From: Lachnospiraceae bacterium
GTDB taxonomy: Bacteria; Bacillota; Clostridia; Lachnospirales; Lachnospiraceae
Direction of reading: 5' to 3'
Assembly (NCBI GenBank): GCA_022791815.1
Contig: JAAVZU010000053.1
Coordinates: 1 to 44,004, forward strand
DNA: 44,004 nucleotides
Shown here: positions 7,928-17,627 of the stretch, in pieces
How the letters are laid out: every line of letters starts with the position of its first letter
Numbering within the stretch: the first letter of the stretch is position 1
The notes under the pieces: model-generated
Database searches by the model: none
What the model was told of the DNA's origin: nothing
The model's input: the letters and a program-made list of their open reading frames with translations, nothing else
Made by a program: the position numbers and the translations under genes

Positions 7928-10381
7928 CTATAATTCTACCTTTACTTTCTCTAAATGCCAGATTTCCTGTGCATATTCTTCAATCGTACGATCAGATGAA
8001 AACTTACCACATTTTGCTGTATTTAAAATTGCAGATTTAGCCCATCCTGCTTCATCTCTATAAGCCTTCTCTACTTTCTTCTGTGCTTCCTCATAAGAAC
8101 GGAAGTCTTTTAATATAAAGTATTGATCTGCTCTTTCTCCTCCATTACGTTCCAATAAGGAGTTATATATTTCACGGAACAATTCTGGATTATCTTTAGA
8201 ATAAAATCCATTGATTAGTTGTGTTAATACAGCACGAACATCCTGATCCGTGTTATAAATATCTTTTGGATTATACTGTTCATTATGCTCATAGGCAATG
8301 ACTTCATCTGAACTTAAACCAAAGATAAATGCGTTCTCTTTTCCAACCTCTTCTACAATCTCCACATTAGCTCCATCCATAGTTCCAAGAGTAAGGGCAC
8401 CATTCAACATGAACTTCATGTTACCAGTACCAGAAGCCTCTTTACTTGCTGTAGAAATCTGCTCTGAAACATCTGCTGCCGCAAAAATCCATTCTGCATT
8501 GGATACTCTGTAATCCTCAATAAATACAACTTTAATCTTACCTTCAATTGCTTTATCATTGTTGACTACATCTCCTACACTGTTAATCAATTTAATGATT
8601 GCCTTTGCTCTACGATATCCAGCAGAAGCTTTTGCTCCAAAGATAAAGGTTCTTGGATAAAATTCCATAGCAGGATTCTGTTTTAACTGGTTATACAAGT
8701 GCATAATGTGTAAAATATTCAATAACTGGCGTTTGTACTCATGTAGTCTCTTTACCTGTACATCAAAAATAGAACGAGGATCTACTTCTATACCATTGTG
8801 TTCTTTGATATATTTTGCTAAACGGACTTTATTCTGATATTTAATCTGCATAAATTCTTTCTGGCACTTTTCATCATCTGCATAAATTGCCAATTGATCA
8901 ATATGAGACAAATCTGTAATCCAGTCTGCACCAATCTTTTCTGTTACCCAGTCCGCTAACAAAGGATTGCCATGTAGTAAGAAACGTCTCTGTGTAATAC
9001 CATTTGTCTTATTATTAAACTTCTCAGGCATCATTTGATAAAAATCTTTTAATTCCTGATTCTTTAAAATCTCTGTATGAAGTCTTGCTACACCATTTAC
9101 AGAGAAACTTGCCGCAATAGCAAGATGTGCCATCTTAACCTGGCCATCATAAATAATTGCCATCTTTTTAACTTTTTCAAAGTCGTTTGGATACTTTGCT
9201 TGAATCTCCATAATAAAACGTTTGTTAATTTCTTCCACAATCTGATAAATACGAGGCAATAATCTGGAGAATAATTCCAATGGCCACTTTTCAAGAGCCT
9301 CTGACATGATAGTGTGGTTGGTATATGCACAAGTCTTATTGGTAACTTCCCAAGCCTCATCCCATGATAAATCATATTCATCTAATAATATTCTCATCAA
9401 TTCTGCAACAGTAACAGTTGGATGTGTATCATTAAGCTGGAAACAAACTTTTTCATGAATATTACGAATATCTTCATGACTTTGCATATATTTAGCTACT
9501 GCACGCTGAATGCTTGCAGATACAAAGAAATACTGCTGTTTTAAACGTAATTCTTTACCAGCATAATGGTTATCATTTGGATACAATACCTCACAAATAG
9601 TTCTTGCCAGATTCTGCTGTTCTACTGCTTTCTGATAATCACCTTTATCAAATGAATCCAAGCTAAAAGTATCAATCGCCTCTGCATCCCAGATACGAAG
9701 GGTATTGACCACATTATTATTATAACCTACAACTGGCAAATCATAAGGAACTGCACGTACAGACTGATAATTCTCCTGCACATATCTTTCCTTTCCATTT
9801 TCATCACGTTGTACGGTTACATAACCGCCAAACTTAACATCTACTGCATATTCTGCTCTTTTCATCTCAAATGGGTTTCCATTCTTTAACCAGTCATCTG
9901 GAGTTTCAATCTGAAATCCATTTTCAATCTTCTGTTTAAACATACCATATTTATAACGAATACCACAACCATAAGCAGGATATCCCAATGTTGCTAAGGA
10001 ATCAAGAAAACAAGCAGCAAGTCTTCCAAGACCACCATTACCAAGAGCCGCATCTGGCTCTTGATCTTCAATTACATCAAGATCAAGCCCTAACTCTTCA
10101 ATAGCTTCTTTGATTGCCTGATTTCCTTTTAAGTTAATAATAATATTACCCAAAGCTCTACCCATTAAGAACTCCATAGATAAATAATAAACTGTCTTTT
10201 TGTCTTCTTTCTCAAACTGTTTGTGAGAAGCCATCCATTGATCTACCACAATATCTTTTGCTGCATAGGCTACAGCTTGAAACAACTGTCCCTGTTCTGC
10301 ATCTTCTACCGATCTACGGAACAATACTTTTAAATTGTCAATTACATTTTGTTTAAATTCTTCTTTGTTAATTTCAGCCAT
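7928..10381 (-). CDS. glgP: Glycogen/maltodextrin phosphorylase
   Basis: 817 residues from the ATG at 10379-10381, chosen because GGAGGGG lies just upstream at about 10389-10395; an in-frame upstream start at 10423 has no such site. The protein is a full-length GT35 phosphorylase: the N-terminal KTVYYLSMEFLMGR and NDTHPTVTVAELMR motifs, and the pyridoxal-phosphate motif EASGTGNMKFMLNGA with the Schiff-base Lys, followed by LGTMDGANVEI. It cleaves alpha-1,4 glucans with phosphate to give glucose-1-phosphate in the cytosol. It fits with the secreted amylase at 17921-21523, though the two are not in one operon. Confidence 0.95.
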   Translation of the reverse strand: MAEINKEEFKQNVIDNLKVLFRRSVEDAEQGQLFQAVAYAAKDIVVDQWMASHKQFEKEDKKTVYYLSMEFLMGRALGNIIINLKGNQAIKEAIEELGLDLDVIEDQEPDAALGNGGLGRLAACFLDSLATLGYPAYGCGIRYKYGMFKQKIENGFQIETPDDWLKNGNPFEMKRAEYAVDVKFGGYVTVQRDENGKERYVQENYQSVRAVPYDLPVVGYNNNVVNTLRIWDAEAIDTFSLDSFDKGDYQKAVEQQNLARTICEVLYPNDNHYAGKELRLKQQYFFVSASIQRAVAKYMQSHEDIRNIHEKVCFQLNDTHPTVTVAELMRILLDEYDLSWDEAWEVTNKTCAYTNHTIMSEALEKWPLELFSRLLPRIYQIVEEINKRFIMEIQAKYPNDFEKVKKMAIIYDGQVKMAHLAIAASFSVNGVARLHTEILKNQELKDFYQMMPEKFNNKTNGITQRRFLLHGNPLLADWVTEKIGADWITDLSHIDQLAIYADDEKCQKEFMQIKYQNKVRLAKYIKEHNGIEVDPRSIFDVQVKRLHEYKRQLLNILHIMHLYNQLKQNPAMEFYPRTFIFGAKASAGYRRAKAIIKLINSVGDVVNNDKAIEGKIKVVFIEDYRVSNAEWIFAAADVSEQISTASKEASGTGNMKFMLNGALTLGTMDGANVEIVEEVGKENAFIFGLSSDEVIAYEHNEQYNPKDIYNTDQDVRAVLTQLINGFYSKDNPELFREIYNSLLERNGGERADQYFILKDFRSYEEAQKKVEKAYRDEAGWAKSAILNTAKCGKFSSDRTIEEYAQEIWHLEKVKVEL

Positions 10382-10511
10382 GTGAAACCCCTCCATATAA
10401 ACTTTTGTTTTCTTTGCATTCATGTATTCCTATGTTTTTTACTAAATCCCCCACAGAGCCATACATGCATGCAGTACTTCTGATTCTTATCTGTTTATGT
10501 AACCATATTAT

Positions 10512-11144
10512 TTATTTGTTTCTTCCCTGCATTTGTTGTTTCATAATGTATTTTGCCAAAAAATCACTAGGGTTGCTTAATTCACATCCATAGATGTATT
10601 CTTTCCGTCCTTCACTCACTTGCCGAATCCGAACAATATGACCGGTTAAAGTTGCAATCTTTCCCTCTCCCATATCGAAGCGGATCTCTGCTCTCTTTCC
10701 CATGTCAAATTCTTCATTACTTATAAATCCAAATCCTGTCTGACTTATATCTTTTAGCATAACAGAATAATGTTTTGCTCCATCTGCTGTGGTAATACTT
10801 ACACTTGTCTGCTTTCCCACAAACAAACGGAAAGCATTCCTCCGATTAATAATCTCTCCTTCTTCTTTGCTTAAAGTAATCTTGCAATACAACTCTTTTT
10901 TTAGCATAACCTGTTCAGCCTTAATATCAGACCATACATAAAGTTTACCATCTTTGGTATAAAGCAGATTGCCAATCATCTCTGGCGGAAACTTTACATA
11001 AGTACCATCACTTTCTGTAATCTTCTCTACCAATACAATATTCTTCTTTATGCCAACTATTGCTGTATCATATTCTTTTTTCTGTCCTCCAGCATAATAT
11101 TCTATCTGTACTGCTGTGCCAGCTTTTAACTCAATTATATTCAT
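10512..11144 (-). CDS. PilZ domain c-di-GMP receptor (YcgR-like)
   Basis: 210 residues. The N-terminal part (about 1-95) is a YcgR-N-like beta domain. The C-terminal part is a PilZ domain with both c-di-GMP contact motifs: the RxxxR element in RRNAFR (101-106) and the D/NxSxxG element in DISQTG (132-137). Such proteins bind c-di-GMP and act on flagella, pili or export machines. No flagellar genes are present; a pilus operon and two c-di-GMP phosphodiesterases are in the window. It is monocistronic by spacing, with a promoter about 290 nt upstream. Confidence 0.88.
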   Translation of the reverse strand: MNIIELKAGTAVQIEYYAGGQKKEYDTAIVGIKKNIVLVEKITESDGTYVKFPPEMIGNLLYTKDGKLYVWSDIKAEQVMLKKELYCKITLSKEEGEIINRRNAFRLFVGKQTSVSITTADGAKHYSVMLKDISQTGFGFISNEEFDMGKRAEIRFDMGEGKIATLTGHIVRIRQVSEGRKEYIYGCELSNPSDFLAKYIMKQQMQGRNK

Positions 11145-11431
11145 ACTATCTCCCCGCTTTCTCCTTTGTATAGTGTAATGGCTATAGAATCTATTATTTC
11201 AAAGATTCCTAAAAAATAATTCCTATCTGTCATTTCCCATTGCGAGTATCCTTGATAGTATATGCATCAGCAGGCATATAAGCTTAAATACTACTCTGCT
11301 GTCCTTGCATCAGACAAAACACAAAGTGTTGTATGTCACATTCAAACACATATCCCTATGTATTCTGTCTAATATAGTGTCCAACATTTTTGAAACTTAC
11401 ATAACAAGTCAGATAACAAATTGCACTTCTC
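11145..11431 (-). promoter_or_regulatory. Long 5' leader of the PilZ gene
   Basis: From the predicted transcription start near 11425 to the start codon there are about 280 nt without a coding frame of note. The leader contains several possible hairpins: AACAC-TTT-GTGTT, TATATGC/GCATATA and a competing CAGCAG/CTGCTG pair. It does not match the c-di-GMP-I or c-di-GMP-II riboswitch patterns that I know. Confidence 0.4.
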
Positions 11432-11460
11432 ATTATAACGTTTTTGTAACTTTTTCTCAA
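11432..11460 (-). promoter_or_regulatory. Promoter for the PilZ gene
   Basis: TTGAGA (11455-11460), 17 nt spacer, TATAAT (11432-11437) on the minus strand. It is one of the best vegetative promoters in the window. Confidence 0.7.
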
Positions 11461-11666
11461 GTATTTTCAAAAAATCTCTCTTCATTCACTATTTTTATTC
11501 TTATATTCCCCCTTTTTATATGATTCTATGCAATATATGCACCTTATTAATGGCATAATCCTTATTTTTTATTATTTTTACATTTATATTATACTCTTAT
11601 TTATCCACATTCTTTACTTAATTTGTAATTCTTCAAAGAACATAAAATATCCTAGTTCATGCCGAT
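11461..11666. other. AT-rich spacer after the LRR/transglutaminase gene
   Basis: About 200 nt of AT-rich sequence between the stop codon of the LRR/transglutaminase gene and the PilZ promoter. A short TTCTTTGAAGAA palindrome near 11630-11641 is the only structure seen; no gene or strong terminator. Confidence 0.4.
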
Positions 11667-13514
11667 TTACTTTACACGAACATTACAAACTTGTTTCTTT
11701 CCAGCAACATTTACAGTAATTTTCACATTCCCAGCCTTTTTCCCTGTTACTATTCCTTTGCTATTTACCGTTGCTATTGCCTTATTGGATGATTTCCATG
11801 TTACTTTTTTCTTTGTTCCAGCCACTTTAAAAGTTGTAGTTTTTCCTACAAGGATTACTGCACTGGTTTTATTTAGATAGGCTCCATTCGTTCCCTTTAT
11901 TGTGACAGCCGTTTTACTTATGGAAGAAGTTTTTGCTTTAGGATAAATTTTCTGGTTCCATGTATGATTTTTCTTCATAAAAGAATCTTTTACTAATAAA
12001 TAAGTGACTCCTGCCTTCTTATTTGTATTATCTACTTTTCCATTATTCTTCTTCACTGGGTCATTCAAGGTACAATCCACATGATACCATCTGCCACCTG
12101 CACAAACCAGATTCCACGCATGCCCCTGTTGTCCAGAATTACTTTTTACATATCCATTTACTTTCTTACAAGGAATTCCATACATATCCATAATCTTCAT
12201 AAAAGCATAAGAATATCCTTCACAAACTGCTACACCTTTTTCTAATGCTCCTTTTGCAGTATAACTTTCGTAAGGGAGATATTGAAGTCCTTGATAGTAC
12301 CTCTTGTCATAGGCTATATTTCGTGCCAGCCATTCATTTGCTGCTACAACTTTCTCATAATCTGACATTATTGAAGTTACATAAACTTGTTTTATTACTT
12401 TGCAAACATTATTTTCTGTTCTCTTTAACACCTGAAAAGTATATGTATGCGTAATATTATCAAGTTTTAAAGTTATTTTTGCTTTTCCAGTCTTTTTTGC
12501 CTTTAATATTCCGTAAGATGAAACAGATACTACTTTGCTATTGGAACTTTTCATAGAAATATTCGTTCCAGCATAATTATAAATATTTATATTTCGTGAC
12601 TCTCCCACATACATATAACTGCTTTTTGCATCAATTTTTTGAGTTGTCGTACTACTGGTTAAAATACCCCTTTGATATTTTTCCATATATTCATTCTGCG
12701 CATATTGATATGCCACAGATCCTTCTGGGGTTACAAAAGTAAGTATCTTAAAATTACATCCCCTAAAGGATTTTTTTGAAGCAGCAGATGCACCAATTTT
12801 ATTTACAGATGCAGGTATCACAACCTGATATAACTTACTACAACCTGCAAATGCACTTTTTCCTATGGTTTTTGTACCATCTGGAAGTTTTATACTTTTT
12901 AAGCTCGTACAATTTTGAAAAGCAGCATCTCCTATCGTGTTAAGTCCTTTTTGTAAGGTTACTTCTGTTAAACTTGCACAATTCTGGAAAGCCCCTTCTG
13001 GAATTCTCCCACAGTTTCCACTTATACTGGCACCAGTCAGGCTTTTACATGATGCAAATGCATATTTTCCCATCTGGGTAACCGTTGCAGGCATAGTAAC
13101 ATATTCTATTTTCGCACCACTAAAGGCATACTCCCCTATTGAAGCCAGACCTTCTGGCAATACTATTTCTGTAGCTGATGTCTGGTAAAATCCATAATCT
13201 CCAATTTGTTTAATATTTGCACCAAGTACGATTTTCTTTACTTGAAGAGAGTTGCCAAATGCATTACTGCAAATGCTTGTAACAGCTTTTCCTTGATAAG
13301 TATCTGGAATAACCAATTCTTCTTTATCTTTTAAAACTGTCATAACCTCATAAGAGTCTGTTTCTTCTAAATATTTATATGCAAAAATCTCCTCATCTGT
13401 TGTTTGCACCACTTCTTCTGCCTGAATCTTAGTTGTATTCATCGTACAACACATAATACCCAAGAAAATAATCATACAAAATCCGTATATTTTCTTATAG
13501 CTATATTCCCTCAT
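11667..13514 (-). CDS. Secreted BspA-type LRR protein with transglutaminase-like domain
   Basis: 615 residues from the ATG at 13512-13514; AAGGAG at about 13523-13528 is well placed for it, while an upstream in-frame GTG overlaps that site. Order: signal peptide (about 1-32), BspA-type leucine-rich repeats (about 60-255, repeated NxxSLxxIxLPxxxxxIGxxAF pattern), a bacterial Ig-like Big_2 domain (about 300-365), a transglutaminase-like domain with Cys431 (AVCEGYS), His465 (GHAWN) and Asp480 (HVDCTLND), and a C-terminal Big_2 domain (about 545-615). The Cys-His-Asp triad is complete, so it may be an active cysteine protease or cross-linker outside the cell. No LPXTG anchor is seen. Confidence 0.85.
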   Translation of the reverse strand: MREYSYKKIYGFCMIIFLGIMCCTMNTTKIQAEEVVQTTDEEIFAYKYLEETDSYEVMTVLKDKEELVIPDTYQGKAVTSICSNAFGNSLQVKKIVLGANIKQIGDYGFYQTSATEIVLPEGLASIGEYAFSGAKIEYVTMPATVTQMGKYAFASCKSLTGASISGNCGRIPEGAFQNCASLTEVTLQKGLNTIGDAAFQNCTSLKSIKLPDGTKTIGKSAFAGCSKLYQVVIPASVNKIGASAASKKSFRGCNFKILTFVTPEGSVAYQYAQNEYMEKYQRGILTSSTTTQKIDAKSSYMYVGESRNINIYNYAGTNISMKSSNSKVVSVSSYGILKAKKTGKAKITLKLDNITHTYTFQVLKRTENNVCKVIKQVYVTSIMSDYEKVVAANEWLARNIAYDKRYYQGLQYLPYESYTAKGALEKGVAVCEGYSYAFMKIMDMYGIPCKKVNGYVKSNSGQQGHAWNLVCAGGRWYHVDCTLNDPVKKNNGKVDNTNKKAGVTYLLVKDSFMKKNHTWNQKIYPKAKTSSISKTAVTIKGTNGAYLNKTSAVILVGKTTTFKVAGTKKKVTWKSSNKAIATVNSKGIVTGKKAGNVKITVNVAGKKQVCNVRVK

Positions 13515-13559
13515 AAAGTTCACTCCTTGTATTTCTATCTATATATACTTCCTAGACAA

Positions 13560-13603
13560 ATGGCTGTATAGATGCGTGTGGCAACACACTATCATACAGC
13601 CAT
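13560..13603 (-). terminator. Terminator-like hairpin after ileS
   Basis: ATGGCTGTAT (13560-13569) pairs with ATACAGCCAT (13594-13603), with an inner GTGTG/CACAC pair. The minus-strand trailer TTTGTCT is short. A smaller CCTGC/GCAGG hairpin lies between it and the ileS stop (13618-13631). Confidence 0.6.
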
Positions 13604-13642
13604 TCCTTTATGGTGTACCTGCGTTGGCAGGCATAAAACTTA

Positions 13643-16600
13643 TTATCGGTTAATTCGTTCTACAGCCATAGTAACAGTTTCACCATTTACATCCCATTCT
13701 TTTACATAACCATCTACGTCACCAAGAATAATGCTGTCTGCCAGAACTTTTTCTTTAATGCTATCTGCATTTCTCTTTAAGACTTCCGCAATCTTATCAT
13801 TGCCATCTGCATAAACAAGAATACGATCCATCACTTCAAAATCTGCCTCTTTACGCATAGTCTGAATCTTACTGATAAGTTCAAGGACATATCCTTCCTC
13901 AATCAGTTCTTCATTTAAAGTTGTATCAAGAACTACAGTAATGCCATGATCACTTTCTGATACAAAGCCTTCCATCTGTGCAGCTTCAATTAGTAAATCA
14001 TCTTTTTCCAGTACTTCATCTTTATCATTAAAGTGAATAGTTAAATTACCCTTTTCATTTAATTCATCCATTGCTTCATTACCATTTAAGTTTGCAAGAA
14101 ATTCTTTTAGGGCATTGATATCTTTACCAAATCTTCTACCTAAAGTCTTTAACTGTGGCTTAAAGGTGTAAGAAGTAAATTCTCTTACATCCTCAGTAAA
14201 GATAACTTCTTTTACATTCAATTCTTCTGCAATAATTTCTTTATAGAAATCAGATAATTCATTTTCTGCTTTTACAAACATCTTGCCAATCGGCTGTCTA
14301 TTTTTAATATTAGCTGTATTTCTGCAGGCACGCCCCAATACTACTGCCTCCAGAACTTCTTCCATGTCTGCTTCCAGTTGCTTATCAATCCATTCTTCTT
14401 TTACTGTTGGGAAGTCACAAAGATGGATACTTTCTGGTGCATTCTCGTCTACACTTCTTACTAAGTTCTGGTAAATATCCTCTGTCATAAATGGAATCAT
14501 TGGTGCACTTGCTTTACAAATAGTAACTAAAGCAGTATATAAAGTCATATATGCATTTATCTTATCCTGCTCCATTCCCTTTGCCCAGAAGCGCTCACGA
14601 CCGCGACGTACATACCAGTTGCTCATTTCATCTACAAATTCCTGCAATGCTCTTGCTGTCTCTGGCAACTTGTAGCTTGATAAATTCTCATCTACCATTT
14701 TTACTACAGTATTTAGTTTTGAAAGAAGCCATTTGTCCATAACTGGAAGATTCTCATAATCTAAAATATAGTTCTTTGGATTAAATTCATCAATTTCTGC
14801 ATACAAAATAAAGAATGCATAAGTATTCCAAAGAGTTCCCATAAACTTACGCTGTCCTTCGGTTACTGCTTTTCCATGAAAACGGTTTGGCAGCCACGGA
14901 GCACTATTAATATAAAAATACCAACGGATGGCGTCTGCACCATATTCATTTAATGCTTCCATTGGATCAATAGCATTTCCCTTAGACTTAGACATCTTCT
15001 GTCCATTCTCATCCTGCACATGTCCAAGAACAATAACGTTCTTATATGGAGCTTTATTAAATAACAAGGTAGAAATTGCAAGTAAAGAGTAAAACCATCC
15101 TCTGGTCTGATCTACTGCCTCAGAAATAAAATCTGCTGGAAATTGTTTCTCAAATAAATCTTTATTTTCAAATGGATAATGATGTTGTGCAAATGGCATA
15201 GAGCCTGAGTCAAACCAGCAGTCAATTACTTCTGGCACTCTCTTCATCTCTTTGCCGCAATCTGGACACTTGATAGTTACTGCATCAATATATGGACGAT
15301 GCAATTCAATATCATCTGGACAGTTATCCGACATACTCTTTAATTCTTCGATACTTCCAATTGCATGCTGGCATCCACAACTGCATTCCCAGATATTTAA
15401 TGGTGTTCCCCAATAGCGGTTACGGCTTACACCCCAATCCTGTACATTCTCCAGCCAGTCACCAAAACGACCTTTCCCAATCGTTGCAGGAATCCAGTTA
15501 ATGGTATTGTTGTTAGCAATCAAATCATCTTTCACTGCTGTCATTTTGATAAACCATGATTCTCTTGCATAGTAAATCAATGGGGTATCACATCTCCAAC
15601 AGAATGGATAGCTATGTTCAAACTTCAATGCTTTAAATAGTAACTTCCTTGATGCTAATGATTTGAACACCATTTCATCAGCCTTCTTACAAAATACACC
15701 TGCCATATCTGTAACTTCTGGTTTCATCTCACCTTTTTCATCTACCAACTGTACAAATGGTAAGTCATATTTCCGTCCAACTTTTGCATCATCTTCACCA
15801 AAGGCAGGAGCAATGTGAACCACCCCAGTACCATCTGTCAAGGTTACATAGGTATCGCAAACAACATAGAAAGCCTTTTTGTTGCCAACCATGGTACGGT
15901 CACCAGGGTCTCCTACTGTTCCGTCTGGCTTATTAAAGGCATAATCAAACAATGGCACATACTGTTTGTATTCCAAATCTGTACCTACATAATTCTCCAC
16001 TACTTCATATTTTCCATCAATAACAGAAGAAAGTAAGGCCTCTGCCATAATATAATATTCTGTTCTAACAGCGGTATCTTCTTCCCCTTCTTTTACCACA
16101 TCATTTTTTTCATTTACCTGTACTTTTATCTTTACATATTGCTCGTTTGGATTCACACAAAGAGCCACATTAGAAGGCAATGTCCAAGGTGTTGTGGTCC
16201 ATGCTAAGATATACTCATCCTCTGTGCCTGCTACCTTAAACTTTGCAATGGCAGATTTTTCTTTTACATCTTTGTATCCCTGTGCCACCTCATGAGAAGA
16301 AAGAGGTGTTCCACAACGTGGACAATATGGCACAATCTTATGACCTTTATATAGAAGTTTTTTATCCCAAATATTTTTTAATGCCCACCATTCTGATTCT
16401 ATAAAATCATTATGATAAGTAACATAAGGATTGTCCATATCTGCCCAGAAACCAACCGTTCCTGAGAAGTCTTCCCACATTCCCTTATATTTCCATACAG
16501 ATTCTTTACATTTTGTAATAAATGGTTCTAAACCATATTCTTCAATCTGTTCTTTTCCATCTAATCCAAGAAGTTTCTCTACTTCTAATTCTACTGGAAG

Positions 16601-16867
16601 TCCATGAGTATCCCAACCAGCTTTTCTTGGAACCATCTTCCCCTTCATGGTCTGATATCTTGGAATCATATCCTTAATGACACGGGTCAACACATGTCCA
16701 ATATGAGGCTTGCCATTCGCTGTTGGCGGTCCATCATAAAAAGTATAAGTTTCTCCCTGTTTTCTAGAATCCATACTTTTCTTAAATATGTCATTATCTT
16801 TCCAAAATTTTTCTACTACTTTCTCTCTGTCAACAAAATTAAGATTTTTATCAACTTTCTGATACAT
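13643..16867 (-). CDS. ileS: Isoleucyl-tRNA synthetase, eukaryote-like type
   Basis: 1074 residues from the ATG at 16865-16867, behind AGGAGG; an upstream in-frame start has no site. HIGH is at 55-58 in PPTANGKPHIGH and KMSKS at about 624-628. The editing (CP1) domain includes TTPWTLPSNVALCVNP. YCPRCGTPLSSHEVAQGY and the length point to the longer IleRS2 class, found in eukaryotes and many Firmicutes and often associated with low mupirocin sensitivity. It charges tRNA-Ile in the cytosol. It is the second gene behind an isoleucine T-box, after a Nudix gene, and a structured repeat lies in the 118-nt gap between the two. Confidence 0.96.
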   Translation of the reverse strand: MYQKVDKNLNFVDREKVVEKFWKDNDIFKKSMDSRKQGETYTFYDGPPTANGKPHIGHVLTRVIKDMIPRYQTMKGKMVPRKAGWDTHGLPVELEVEKLLGLDGKEQIEEYGLEPFITKCKESVWKYKGMWEDFSGTVGFWADMDNPYVTYHNDFIESEWWALKNIWDKKLLYKGHKIVPYCPRCGTPLSSHEVAQGYKDVKEKSAIAKFKVAGTEDEYILAWTTTPWTLPSNVALCVNPNEQYVKIKVQVNEKNDVVKEGEEDTAVRTEYYIMAEALLSSVIDGKYEVVENYVGTDLEYKQYVPLFDYAFNKPDGTVGDPGDRTMVGNKKAFYVVCDTYVTLTDGTGVVHIAPAFGEDDAKVGRKYDLPFVQLVDEKGEMKPEVTDMAGVFCKKADEMVFKSLASRKLLFKALKFEHSYPFCWRCDTPLIYYARESWFIKMTAVKDDLIANNNTINWIPATIGKGRFGDWLENVQDWGVSRNRYWGTPLNIWECSCGCQHAIGSIEELKSMSDNCPDDIELHRPYIDAVTIKCPDCGKEMKRVPEVIDCWFDSGSMPFAQHHYPFENKDLFEKQFPADFISEAVDQTRGWFYSLLAISTLLFNKAPYKNVIVLGHVQDENGQKMSKSKGNAIDPMEALNEYGADAIRWYFYINSAPWLPNRFHGKAVTEGQRKFMGTLWNTYAFFILYAEIDEFNPKNYILDYENLPVMDKWLLSKLNTVVKMVDENLSSYKLPETARALQEFVDEMSNWYVRRGRERFWAKGMEQDKINAYMTLYTALVTICKASAPMIPFMTEDIYQNLVRSVDENAPESIHLCDFPTVKEEWIDKQLEADMEEVLEAVVLGRACRNTANIKNRQPIGKMFVKAENELSDFYKEIIAEELNVKEVIFTEDVREFTSYTFKPQLKTLGRRFGKDINALKEFLANLNGNEAMDELNEKGNLTIHFNDKDEVLEKDDLLIEAAQMEGFVSESDHGITVVLDTTLNEELIEEGYVLELISKIQTMRKEADFEVMDRILVYADGNDKIAEVLKRNADSIKEKVLADSIILGDVDGYVKEWDVNGETVTMAVERINR

Positions 16868-16898
16868 TCCTAATCCTCCTTTTATATTTCTTGAAACC

Positions 16899-16969
16899 TT
16901 GCCCAATTCTAATCCTATTATAGTCTTTATGGTCTTGTACAGCAGAGTACAGACCTGCCTGAACTGTTA
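16899..16969 (-). repeat. Structured intergenic repeat, copy A
   Basis: On the minus strand this starts TAACAGTTCAGGCAGGTCTG and ends GAATTGGGCAA, matching copy B at 25985-26058. It can fold a hairpin with GGTCT/AGACC outer and GTAC/GTAC inner pairing. It lies in the nudix-ileS gap, ending about 14 nt before the ileS ribosome site. It lacks the 3' hairpin half found in copy B. Confidence 0.65.
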
Positions 16970-16985
16970 TTGCAAGGCAGTCTTG

Positions 16986-17510
16986 CTAAATATTCTTTGA
17001 AACCCAGCCGCTTTCTTGCAGCTGTTCTATTCTACCAAATATCCAATCCAAATAGTCATATTCCCAAAATTCTTTTTTTTCCACCATCTCCATAATAGTC
17101 TCTGGTGTTGCCCATTTGGCATCTGTTACCTCTTCTTCCTGCAGAATCAGATCAGATAATTCTGCCTCTGAACGTACCACCCAGACACAACGGTAACGTC
17201 CTGGTTTCTGGGTAATGCTTAACAATCGAAAATCTTCTTTGGGAGGTGCAATCCCTAGCTCTTCTTCTAGTTCCCTACAGCATCCTGCAAACATCTCTTC
17301 TCCTGCTAACACAGAACCGCCAGTAATAGCCCACATTCCTGGCTTCGTCTTTACGGTATCCGATCTCTTCTGTATGAGGATTTCTCCCTTTTGATTTACT
17401 GGATACACATGAACAATCAGGTGAAAGTCTCCTTCTGGCATCTCTTCTCCTCTTATGTGGGTTCTGCCTGTTTTTTGTAGGTATTGGTCATACACATCCC
17501 ATAATTCCAT
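16986..17510 (-). CDS. Nudix hydrolase
   Basis: 174 residues from the ATG at 17508-17510, preceded by AAAGGAGGAAGG. The Nudix box is complete at about 65-87: GSVLAGEE...RELEEELGI, fitting Gx5Ex7REUxEExGU. Nudix enzymes cleave nucleoside diphosphates linked to another group; the substrate here is not evident. The overall look (WDVYDQYLQKTGR start, HLIVHVYPVNQKGEILIQKRS) is of the IDI-like/YfcD-type group, cytosolic. It is the first gene behind the isoleucine T-box and is followed by ileS, so its expression should rise when uncharged tRNA-Ile builds up. Confidence 0.88.
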   Translation of the reverse strand: MELWDVYDQYLQKTGRTHIRGEEMPEGDFHLIVHVYPVNQKGEILIQKRSDTVKTKPGMWAITGGSVLAGEEMFAGCCRELEEELGIAPPKEDFRLLSITQKPGRYRCVWVVRSEAELSDLILQEEEVTDAKWATPETIMEMVEKKEFWEYDYLDWIFGRIEQLQESGWVSKNI

Positions 17511-17595
17511 ATTCCTTCCTCCTTTATACATTTGTGAAAATGAAATACATATCTTGTCCACATTGCAAACATATTTGATATCTTATCAAATATAC

Positions 17596-17627
17596 AAAAA
17601 GCTTTCGTCCCAAACAGGACGAAAGCT
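17596..17627 (-). terminator. T-box attenuator terminator
   Basis: Minus strand: AGCTTTCGTCC, 6-nt loop, GGACGAAAGCT, then TTTTTG. An 11-bp perfect stem with a T-run, directly after the T-box sequence. Confidence 0.9.

Noticed and set aside
11145-11431. c-di-GMP riboswitch in the PilZ leader
   Set aside because: The conserved cores of the c-di-GMP-I and -II classes were not found on reading the leader.
13515-13523. Upstream GTG start for the LRR/transglutaminase gene
   Set aside because: It overlaps the ribosome site, leaving the ATG at 13514 as the well-spaced start.
16899-16969. Insertion sequence remnant between nudix and ileS
   Set aside because: No transposase fragment or long terminal repeats; the segment is better described as a short structured repeat shared with 25926-26059.
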